Shown piece by piece: positions 1 through 5,015 of a DNA stretch of 6,213 nucleotides. The stretch comes from Agromyces sp. (lineage in GTDB: Bacteria; Actinomycetota; Actinomycetes; Actinomycetales; Microbacteriaceae), in assembly GCA_031178025.1 (NCBI GenBank), contig JAPSJU010000122.1:1-6213 (forward strand), read 5' to 3'. The notes below the pieces were generated by a model. That model did not search any database. It saw only the letters and a program-made list of their open reading frames with translations, and was not told the DNA's origin. Position numbers and translations under genes: made by a program. Position 1 is the stretch's first letter. Every line of letters begins with the position of its first letter.

Positions 1-1
1 G

Positions 2-904
2 GGGCCCGACCCGACGCCCACGGCGATGCTGCCGCGTTCCGAGGTCCCCGAGCCGCCCGCGCCGACAGGGCCGACGACCGACGCCATCGCCGCGCTCTTC
101 GCGGGTCCTGCCCCGATCCAGGCGGCGAGTGCGCCCGCCTCGGCGAGTGCCGCTGGATCGGCCGGCGCGGCAGGAAGCCCATTCGCCGCGACGGCTGCCG
201 CAACGGGCGCCGTGCTCGCTGCCACCGCCCCGCCGACGACGAACGCGCGGCCGTCGTCCCCTGCCGGCGGCTCCGGCGGAGGGCGCGCGTCGGGCACCGG
301 CGGCTCCGGAGGACGCGGCGGCGACAAGGGCCGCCGCACCACGCGCACCCTGCTCTGGATCGCAGGCGGCCTCGTCATGCTGGTGGTGCTCGCCGGGCTC
401 TTCCTCCTCGGCATGCGGCTCGCTTCCACCGGCGGCGGCAGCGCGGCATCCGGTTCACCCGACGCGGGCATCGCCTCGGCGACGCCGGTGCCCGTGCCGG
501 AGCCGACGGCCGTCCAGCCGCCCGGCGTGCACCCGTGGAACGCCCTCTTCGGAGGCGAGTGCATCGACCCGTTCGCGTCGGCGTGGGAGAACGAGTACAC
601 GGTCGTCGACTGCGCCGCCCCCCATGCCGCCCAGCTCGTCCACCGCGGCGAGTTCGCGGACGACGCCGCTGCGCCGTTCCCCGGCGAGGAGGCGATCGCC
701 GCCCAGATGGGTGCGCTCTGCCAGGCCGACGGCATCATCGACCCCGCACTCGTCCAGGGCATGGACGACCTGCAGGTGCAGGCCTCGTTCCCCGTGACCG
801 AGGAACAGTGGGCATCGGGCGAGCGCACGTACTACTGCTTCGCGAACCGCGGGGGCGGCGAGCCGCTCACGGGCAGCATCACCGGTCCCGGGCCAGCGGC
901 CTAG
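2..904 (+). CDS. Septum-formation-family membrane protein (5' end outside window)
   Basis: The reading frame is open to the window edge, and the first ATG (position 26) has no Shine-Dalgarno, so the true start probably lies upstream. Numbering from that ATG, residues 1-108 are a low-complexity Ala/Pro/Gly/Ser region ending in a basic stretch (GRRTTRT). Residues about 109-131 form one strong transmembrane helix. A short Ser/Pro linker follows, then a globular domain at about 170-275. That domain has four cysteines (C179, C196, C232, C271) and motifs such as GECIDPF, YTVVDCAAPH and YYCFAN, which match the actinobacterial septum-formation family domain (PF13845 type). The expected topology is a disordered cytoplasmic N-terminus with the Cys domain outside, probably stabilised by two disulfides. 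Family function is poorly defined; a cell-division role rests on the family name. The stop is 1 bp before the ribokinase start, so co-transcription is likely. Confidence 0.75.
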   Translation, partial: GPDPTPTAMLPRSEVPEPPAPTGPTTDAIAALFAGPAPIQAASAPASASAAGSAGAAGSPFAATAAATGAVLAATAPPTTNARPSSPAGGSGGGRASGTGGSGGRGGDKGRRTTRTLLWIAGGLVMLVVLAGLFLLGMRLASTGGGSAASGSPDAGIASATPVPVPEPTAVQPPGVHPWNALFGGECIDPFASAWENEYTVVDCAAPHAAQLVHRGEFADDAAAPFPGEEAIAAQMGALCQADGIIDPALVQGMDDLQVQASFPVTEEQWASGERTYYCFANRGGGEPLTGSITGPGPAA

Positions 905-905
905 C

Positions 906-1874
906 GTGGGCGAGCACCCTCGAGTCGTCGTCGTCGGCTCCCTCAACGTCGACTCGACCAGCTACGTCGCCGACTTCCCCGCGCCCGGCGAGACCGTGCT
1001 CTCGCACGGGTTCCAGGTCGCCCTCGGAGGCAAGGGCGCGAACCAGGCGGTCGCCGCGCATGTCGCCGGCGCGGCGGTCGAGCTCGTCGCACAGGTCGGC
1101 AGGGATGCCGCGGGTGAGTTCGCGCTGGGGACGCTCGAGCACTTCGGCCTGCCGACCCGATCGATCACCCGTCACCCCGACGCCCCCACCGGCGTCGCCC
1201 AGATCACGGTCGCGGACTCCGGCGAGAACACGATCGTCGTGACCAGCGGAGCCAACTCCGCCATCACCCCGGCGGCCATCGACGCCGAGCGGGAGCGCAT
1301 CGCCGGCGCGGCGCTCGTGCTCACGCAGGGCGAACTGCCCGTGGCGGCGATCGATCGCCTCGCGATGCGTGCCGCCGAGGCGCGCGTGCGATTCGTGCTC
1401 AACCTCGCGCCGTTCTCGTCGGTCTCGGCCGAGACCGTCGCCGTCGCGGATCCGCTCGTGGTCAACGAGCACGAGGCGCGCGCGGTGGGCATCGACCCGG
1501 ATGCCTCGGCGTCGACGCCCGAGGCGTGGGAGCGCCTCGCGGCGGCCGCCGTCGGGCGCATCGCGCGCTCGGTCATCGTGACGCTCGGATCCGCCGGCGC
1601 CGTCGCGGCATCCGAGCGGGGATCGTGGGCGGTGCCGGCACCGCAGGTCACCGCCGTCGACACGACGGGCGCCGGCGACGGCTTCACCGGGGCCCTGGTG
1701 GCGTTCCTCGCCGAGGGGCTCCCGCTCGAGGATGCGCTGCGCGTCGCCGTCGCCGCCGCCTCGCTCGCCGTGCAGGCCCGCGGCACGGTCGACTCCTACG
1801 CGTCGCGCGACGCCGTGCTGGCCGCCGCCGCGACGGCGACGCCCGTGCGGGAGCCCGGGGAACGTCCGGCATGA
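906..1874 (+). CDS. rbsK: Ribokinase (PfkB family)
   Basis: Predicted cytoplasmic ATP-dependent kinase converting D-ribose to ribose-5-phosphate. The 322-residue protein is of normal family length. It opens with the ribokinase signature: GSLNVD (11-16), PGETV (27-31) and the GGKGANQAVAA block (41-51) of PfkB signature 1. N187 and E190 form the NxxE magnesium/phosphate motif. DTTGAGD (252-258) is PfkB signature 2, with D258 as the expected catalytic base and the glycines as the anion hole. The late GTVDSYASR segment lies where ribokinases carry monovalent-cation and C-terminal contacts. The start is GTG at 906, directly before the conserved first strand; no good Shine-Dalgarno is visible, so translation may couple to the upstream gene ending at 904. 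Its stop overlaps the next start (ATGA, 1871-1874). A related PfkB sugar or nucleoside kinase is possible, but the N-terminal block is ribokinase-like. Confidence 0.9.
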   Translation: MGEHPRVVVVGSLNVDSTSYVADFPAPGETVLSHGFQVALGGKGANQAVAAHVAGAAVELVAQVGRDAAGEFALGTLEHFGLPTRSITRHPDAPTGVAQITVADSGENTIVVTSGANSAITPAAIDAERERIAGAALVLTQGELPVAAIDRLAMRAAEARVRFVLNLAPFSSVSAETVAVADPLVVNEHEARAVGIDPDASASTPEAWERLAAAAVGRIARSVIVTLGSAGAVAASERGSWAVPAPQVTAVDTTGAGDGFTGALVAFLAEGLPLEDALRVAVAAASLAVQARGTVDSYASRDAVLAAAATATPVREPGERPA

Positions 1875-2803
1875 GCATCCCCGTGATCGTCGACTGCGAC
1901 CCCGGTCACGACGACGTGTTCGCGCTGTGGTTCGCGGCGGGGCATCCCTCGCTCGAGCTCATCGCGGTCACCACCGTCGGCGGCAACGTGCCGCTCGCCC
2001 ACACGAGTCGCAACGCGCGGATCGCCCTGACCGTGGCGGGCGTTCACGACGTGCCCGTGTCCGCCGGGGCCGCAGGGCCACTCAGCCGCACGCTCGCGAC
2101 CGCCGAATGGATCCACGGTGAGAACGGGCTCGGGGGACCGGTGCTGCCCGAGCCGACGGTGCCCCTGGATCCGCGCAGCGCGACCGAGCTCATCGCCGAC
2201 AAGCTCCGCGCCGCCGCCGAGCCGGTCGCGATCATCGCCACCGGGCCGGTCACGAACATCGCGGTGCTCCTTCGGGATCGCCCCGAGCTCGCCGATCGCA
2301 TCCGCGAGATCGTGTGGATGGGCGGGTCGACCGAGCGCGGCAACGTCACGCCGTACGCCGAGTTCAACGCGTGGGTCGACCCCGAGGCGCTCGCGCTCGT
2401 GGTCGCCAGCGGCATCCGCTTCACCATGGTCGGTCTCAACGTGACGCACCGTGCGCTCGTCACCTCGGCGGTGCGCGCGCGGCTGGCGGCCGTGGGCAAC
2501 CGCACCGCCCGCTTCGGCGACGAGCTGCTCGAGTTCTTCTGTCGCACGAACGACGAGGTCTTCGGCATGCCCGACGGGCCGCTGCACGACCCGGTCGCCG
2601 TGGCGGTGCTCGCCGACCCCGCGAGCGTCGGGCTCGTGCACACGCGCCTCGACGTGGAGCTGGCCGGCGCGGAGACGGCCGGCGCCACGAGCGTCGACCT
2701 CGACGGCATGCTCAGGCGGGAACCGAACGCCTGGGTCGCGACGTCGCTCGATGTCGACGGGTTCTGGGCGGGCGTCGAGGCATCCGTCGCCCGCCTCGCC
2801 TGA
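1871..2803 (+). CDS. Inosine/uridine-preferring nucleoside hydrolase
   Basis: Predicted calcium-dependent N-ribohydrolase splitting ribonucleosides into free base and ribose. The 310-residue length is typical. The N-terminal DCDPGHDD (D8, D10, D14, D15) is the diagnostic family calcium and ribose site. Other landmarks are N39, H82 in IHGENGLGG, the ATGPVTN loop (123-129), and the MGG...N158...E164/N166 ribose-binding segment ending in AEFNAWVDPEA. H239-D240 in PLHDP match the conserved His-Asp pair. N158, E164, N166, H239 and D240 correspond to Crithidia IU-NH N160, E166, N168, H241 and D242. Every expected active-site position I can align is retained, so it should be active. Purine versus pyrimidine preference cannot be read from sequence. 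The ATG overlaps the ribokinase stop (ATGA), implying translational coupling; the product ribose is the kinase's substrate. A longer in-frame opening upstream is ribokinase DNA in another frame. Confidence 0.92.
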   Translation: MSIPVIVDCDPGHDDVFALWFAAGHPSLELIAVTTVGGNVPLAHTSRNARIALTVAGVHDVPVSAGAAGPLSRTLATAEWIHGENGLGGPVLPEPTVPLDPRSATELIADKLRAAAEPVAIIATGPVTNIAVLLRDRPELADRIREIVWMGGSTERGNVTPYAEFNAWVDPEALALVVASGIRFTMVGLNVTHRALVTSAVRARLAAVGNRTARFGDELLEFFCRTNDEVFGMPDGPLHDPVAVAVLADPASVGLVHTRLDVELAGAETAGATSVDLDGMLRREPNAWVATSLDVDGFWAGVEASVARLA

Positions 2804-2808
2804 CGCAT

Positions 2809-2830
2809 CCGCGCCGGCCGGCGGCCGCGA
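2809..2830. terminator. Self-complementary GC-rich sequence between convergent genes (possible terminator)
   Basis: The 36-bp gap between the nucleoside hydrolase and the convergent HAD phosphatase contains CGCCGGCCGGCG (2812-2823), a perfect 12-bp palindrome, running into a second one, GCGGCCGC (2821-2828). The location suits a bidirectional terminator. However, there is no T-tract on either side and the first palindrome has no natural loop, so a classic intrinsic terminator is not shown. Chance self-complementarity at this GC content is a real alternative. Confidence 0.25.
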
Positions 2831-2839
2831 CCGCAGTGA

Positions 2840-3643
2840 TCACATCTCGACTTCGACGGGCTCCGTCGCGACGAGCTCGTGCACGCCCGTGAGGATCTCG
2901 TCAGGCCGGAACGGGTACTTCTCGATCTCGGTCTGGTCGCTGATGCCGGTGAGCACGAGGATCGTGTGCAGGCCCGCCTCGATGCCCGCGACGATGTCGG
3001 TGTCCATGCGGTCGCCGATCATCGCGGTGTTCTCGGAGTGCGCGCCGATCGTGTTGAGTGCCGAGCGGAACATCATCGGGTTCGGCTTGCCGACGACGTA
3101 GGGCTCCTTGCCGGTCGCCTTCGTGATGAGCGCGGCGATCGCCCCCGTCGCGGGCAGCGGGCCCTCGGCGCTCGGGCCGGTGGCATCGGGATTCGTGACG
3201 ATGAACCGGGAGCCGCGGCCGATCAGCCGGATGGCCTTGGTGATCGCCTCGAACGAGTAGTTGCGCGTCTCGCCGACGACCACGAAGTCGGGATCCGTCT
3301 CGGTCATGACGAAGCCGGCCTCGTGCAGCGCGGTGAGGATGCCCGCTTCGCCGATGACGAACGCCGTGCCGCCCGGCAGCTGCTGCTTCAGGAAGTCGGC
3401 GGTCGCCAGGGCGCTCGTCCAGATGCGGTCCTCTGGGACGTTGAGCCCACTGGCCCGCAGCCTCGCCGAGAGGTCGCGAGCCGTGAAGATCGAGTTGTTG
3501 GTGAGCACGAGGTAGGGCGTGCCGGCATCCTCCCACTGCCGCAGCAGTTCGGCGGCACCGGGCAATGCGTGATTCTCATGCACGAGCACGCCGTCCATGT
3601 CGGTGAGCCAGGCCTCGACCTCGTCGCGTCGTCCCATTCCCAT
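2840..3643 (-). CDS. HAD-IIA family phosphatase (NagD-like)
   Basis: Predicted cytoplasmic magnesium-dependent phosphatase of the haloacid dehalogenase superfamily, subfamily IIA (NagD / p-nitrophenylphosphatase / phosphoglycolate phosphatase-like). The 267 residues are standard length. All four HAD motifs are present: motif I DMDGVL (nucleophile D15, acid/base D17), motif II LTNNS (47-51), motif III lysine K186 in VVGKPNP, and motif IV IGDRMDTD (D211, D216). The roughly 120 residues between motifs II and III form the C2 cap that sets substrate choice. E. coli NagD acts on UMP/GMP and other members on phosphoglycolate, so the substrate is undetermined. Two ATG codons lie two codons apart (3643 and 3637); the first is chosen because a TAGGCT -10-like hexamer sits 6 nt upstream, as in leaderless transcripts. 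The gene converges on the nucleoside hydrolase with a 36-bp gap. Confidence 0.9.
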   Translation of the reverse strand: MGMGRRDEVEAWLTDMDGVLVHENHALPGAAELLRQWEDAGTPYLVLTNNSIFTARDLSARLRASGLNVPEDRIWTSALATADFLKQQLPGGTAFVIGEAGILTALHEAGFVMTETDPDFVVVGETRNYSFEAITKAIRLIGRGSRFIVTNPDATGPSAEGPLPATGAIAALITKATGKEPYVVGKPNPMMFRSALNTIGAHSENTAMIGDRMDTDIVAGIEAGLHTILVLTGISDQTEIEKYPFRPDEILTGVHELVATEPVEVEM

Positions 3644-3649
3644 GGGTCA

Positions 3650-3655
3650 AGCCTA
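3650..3655 (-). promoter_or_regulatory. Candidate -10 hexamer for leaderless HAD phosphatase mRNA
   Basis: Read on the minus strand, TAGGCT fits the actinobacterial TANNNT -10 pattern and ends 6 nt before the ATG at 3643. That would place the transcription start at the first base of the start codon. No Shine-Dalgarno precedes this ATG, which agrees with a leaderless transcript. No convincing -35 was found at 16-18 bp, so the call is weak. Confidence 0.35.
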
Positions 3656-3686
3656 GGGCGCGCAGATCACCGGCTGATGAACGGCG

Positions 3687-3714
3687 GATGCCGGTCAGTG
3701 GATGCCGGTCAGTG
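3687..3714. repeat. Two tandem copies of a 14-bp repeat
   Basis: GATGCCGGTCAGTG occurs twice with no spacer (3687-3700, 3701-3714), and a third copy begins (GAT) before diverging. It lies between the stop of the zinc-finger gene and the promoter region of the HAD gene. The first copy's GCCGGT (3690-3695) also pairs with ACCGGC at 3669-3674, leaving a 15-nt loop. It could be a replication-slippage duplication or a short regulatory repeat; nothing here decides which. Confidence 0.8.
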
Positions 3715-3722
3715 GATACGGA

Positions 3723-4097
3723 TCACGTGCCATCGGTGCGGGCGTGCGGCGGTGGCGGCGCCGGGTGCAGCAGGCGGCGCCAGTCGGCGGGCACGCCACC
3801 CTCGGGTCCCGGTGAGGGCTGATCGAGGGGACGGGAGAACGGCGGCGAGAGCGGCACCGAGGGTGCGGGGGCGCCCGCGACGTAATCCCAGAACCAGTGC
3901 TCGCCGGGCTCGAACGAGGTGGCGACCGGATGCCCGCGCTCCCGGGCGTGCGCGCTGGCGTGCTGTTCGGGCGAGGAGTCGCAGCATCCGATGTGCCCGC
4001 ACGCGACGCAACGACGCAGGTGCAGCCACCACCCGTCCGCCTCGAGGCATTCGGCGCATCCGGTTCCGGACGGTGGTGGAGCGGGCTCGGCTCGCAT
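3723..4097 (-). CDS. UBP-type zinc finger domain protein
   Basis: Small predicted cytoplasmic protein (124 residues) without signal peptide or membrane segment. Residues about 12-73 resemble the UBP (BUZ/PAZ) zinc finger that in eukaryotic USP and HDAC6 proteins binds the free C-terminus of ubiquitin. C14/C17 and C30/C33 form two CxxC pairs. They are followed by C38 and C39, then the histidines H46, H50 and H56 of the HxxxH...GH pattern and the aromatic segment HWFWDYV (67-73). In many relatives I remember WCY at that last segment; here it is WDY, possibly losing one outer ligand. The remaining ~50 residues are a Pro-rich tail, probably disordered. The start is fixed by a strong GGGGAGG Shine-Dalgarno 8 nt upstream. 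The gene lies 50 bp downstream of the DtxR-family regulator on the same strand. Bacterial single-domain members have no established role, and I assign none. Confidence 0.8.
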   Translation of the reverse strand: MRAEPAPPPSGTGCAECLEADGWWLHLRRCVACGHIGCCDSSPEQHASAHARERGHPVATSFEPGEHWFWDYVAGAPAPSVPLSPPFSRPLDQPSPGPEGGVPADWRRLLHPAPPPPHARTDGT

Positions 4098-4105
4098 GCG
4101 TCCAT

Positions 4106-4112
4106 CCTCCCC
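4106..4112 (-). promoter_or_regulatory. Shine-Dalgarno of the UBP zinc-finger gene
   Basis: On the minus strand GGGGAGG lies 8 nt before the ATG at 4097. It selects this start over an overlapping ATG at 4105, which belongs to another frame and would sit inside the ribosome-binding site. Confidence 0.65.
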
Positions 4113-4147
4113 GATGCGGGTTCGGGACGGGAGGGGCCGCGGGACGA

Positions 4148-4801
4148 TCAGGCCGTGACCCAGATGGCCTCGGTGGCCGGCCGCGGCAGCGAGTGGGACC
4201 GGCGGTCGGCGGCCACCTCGACGGAGGCCGCGGAGACCTGCGTCACCACGAGCTCGGAGTCGAGGCCGATGCCCGCCTCGTCGAGTGCGCGCAGCACCGC
4301 CGGGTCCCGGTCGCTGATGCGCACGACGGCTCCCGTGTGGCCGAGCGGCGCATCGGCCAGGAGCACGGTGGGTCGGCGGTGGAGGGTGCCGTCCGCGCCG
4401 GGGATGGGGTCGCCGTGCGGATCGCGCACCGGGCGGCCCAGCCGTGCGTCGATCGCCTCGAGCAGTCGCTCGGAGATCGCATGCTCGAGGATCTCGGCCT
4501 CATCGTGCACCTCGTCCCACCCGTAGCCCATCTCCTGCACGAGCCAGGTCTCGATGAGGCGATGGCGGCGTACGACCCCGAGCGCACGTGCCGTGCCGGC
4601 ATCGGTCAGCCGCACCGCACCGTAGGGCACGTGCGAGACCAGGCCGGCCGCCGCCATCTTCTTCACCATCTCGGTGACCGACGACGGGGCGATGCCGAGC
4701 CGGTCGGCGAGCGCCTTGGGCGTGATGGCGTCGGACTGCCACTCGGTGTGGGCGTACACCGTCTTGAGATAGTCCTCGATGGCGGGGCTGGTGGCAGGCA
4801 T
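4148..4801 (-). CDS. DtxR-family metalloregulator, MntR-like ligand set
   Basis: Predicted metal-dependent DNA-binding repressor of 217 residues, the three-domain length of DtxR/IdeR. Residues 1-~65 are the winged helix-turn-helix (ALADRLGIAPSSVTEMVKKM is the recognition region). Residues ~70-125 are the dimerisation domain with metal ligands H80, E84, H99, E103, E106 and H107. These align one-for-one with DtxR H79, E83, H98, C102, E105 and H106. A FeoA/SH3-like domain follows (~142-216). Two differences matter: DtxR Met10 is Asp here (D10 in IEDYL, as in Bacillus MntR D8), and DtxR Cys102 is Glu (E103). Both are the manganese-sensor pattern, so manganese homeostasis is more likely than iron; this is inference from residues. 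Targets are not visible in the window. The start ATG has GAGG only 3 nt upstream and a TATCCT 7 nt upstream, so a leaderless transcript is possible. Confidence 0.88.
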   Translation of the reverse strand: MPATSPAIEDYLKTVYAHTEWQSDAITPKALADRLGIAPSSVTEMVKKMAAAGLVSHVPYGAVRLTDAGTARALGVVRRHRLIETWLVQEMGYGWDEVHDEAEILEHAISERLLEAIDARLGRPVRDPHGDPIPGADGTLHRRPTVLLADAPLGHTGAVVRISDRDPAVLRALDEAGIGLDSELVVTQVSAASVEVAADRRSHSLPRPATEAIWVTA

Positions 4802-4808
4802 CGGCCTC

Positions 4809-4814
4809 AGGATA
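4809..4814 (-). promoter_or_regulatory. Candidate -10 hexamer of the DtxR/MntR-like gene
   Basis: On the minus strand TATCCT (TANNNT) ends 7 nt before the ATG at 4801, which would place transcription start at or within a base of the start codon. The -35 position (about 4832-4837, GGTACG) is poor. The hexamer overlaps one arm of the inverted repeat at 4810-4831. Confidence 0.4.
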
Positions 4815-4831
4815 CCGGGCGACCCGGATCC
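4810..4831. repeat. Inverted repeat over the regulator's promoter
   Basis: The arms are GGAT-(A)-CCGGG and CCCGGATCC, nine complementary bases per arm around a CGA centre, with one extra A in the left arm. It covers the probable -10 of the DtxR/MntR-like gene, so an autoregulatory operator is a natural idea. It could instead form a short hairpin, and it contains a BamHI site (GGATCC) by coincidence. The sequence does not resemble the DtxR/IdeR iron box as I know it. Confidence 0.6.
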
Positions 4832-4849
4832 CGTACCCGGCGGTGGGAC

Positions 4850-4861
4850 GCGTCATGACGC
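4850..4861. repeat. Perfect 12-bp palindrome in the divergent region
   Basis: GCGTCATGACGC is fully self-complementary. It sits about 49 bp upstream of the regulator's start codon and about 64 bp upstream of the lyase -35 element. Its form suits a dimeric regulator, but no known operator consensus is recognised and the binding factor is unknown. Confidence 0.6.
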
Positions 4862-4925
4862 ATCCGGGAGTCGCCGGCGGTGGATCGGCGAGCGCCACGA
4901 GCAGTGTCATTCGTCCGAGCGGGGG

Positions 4926-4954
4926 TTGACCGCGTCGCCTGCCGCGGTTACGTT
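4926..4954 (+). promoter_or_regulatory. Promoter of the rhamnogalacturonan lyase gene
   Basis: TTGACC (4926-4931) and TACGTT (4949-4954) fit actinobacterial housekeeping-sigma -35 and TANNNT -10 elements and are exactly 17 bp apart. Transcription would start near 4961-4962, giving a leader of about 55 nt with the Shine-Dalgarno in it. The operator-like palindrome immediately downstream strengthens the call. Confidence 0.7.
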
Positions 4955-4965
4955 CGTATCCGCAC

Positions 4966-4979
4966 GGAAAGCGCTATCC
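4966..4979 (+). promoter_or_regulatory. LacI-family operator
   Basis: GGAAAGCGCTATCC is a palindrome centred on the CG step of AGCGCT, with one mismatch to the perfect form GGAAAGCGCTTTCC. A central CG with flanking symmetric arms is typical of operators of LacI-family sugar repressors in actinobacteria. It lies a few bases after the predicted transcription start, where a bound repressor would block initiation or clearance. The likely effector would be a pectin-derived sugar, but the repressor gene is not in the window. Confidence 0.7.
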
Positions 4980-5002
4980 CAACGACGGGCCATCCGCCCA
5001 GA

Positions 5003-5008
5003 GAAGGA
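5003..5008 (+). promoter_or_regulatory. Shine-Dalgarno of the lyase gene
   Basis: GAAGGA with a 7-nt spacer to the ATG at 5016. It fixes the start just ahead of the signal peptide. Confidence 0.75.
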
Positions 5009-5015
5009 TTCGACG

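Noticed and set aside
1526..1870. Upstream extension of the nucleoside hydrolase frame
   Set aside because: This stretch encodes ribokinase in another frame; its translation is Arg-rich, and the conserved hydrolase N-terminus begins exactly at the ATG at 1871.
1796..2641. Minus-strand open frame of 281 codons opposite the hydrolase
   Set aside because: It is the antisense shadow of a gene with all catalytic motifs intact; the composition is His/Arg/Gly-biased and no family is recognised.
3669..3695. ACCGGC/GCCGGT stem-loop upstream of the HAD gene
   Set aside because: Only six pairs with a 15-nt loop and no T-tract; this level of complementarity is common by chance here, so it is not called as a terminator.
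4098..4147. Terminator between the DtxR/MntR-like gene and the zinc-finger gene
   Set aside because: The 50-bp gap is GC-rich with repeated GGGAC but no stem-loop followed by a T-run; read-through transcription remains possible.
2879..4858. Very long plus-strand open frame (659 codons) across three genes
   Set aside because: It is antisense to three well-supported minus-strand genes, has an Arg/Gly/Asp-rich composition with no domain, and long empty antisense frames are expected in GC-rich DNA.
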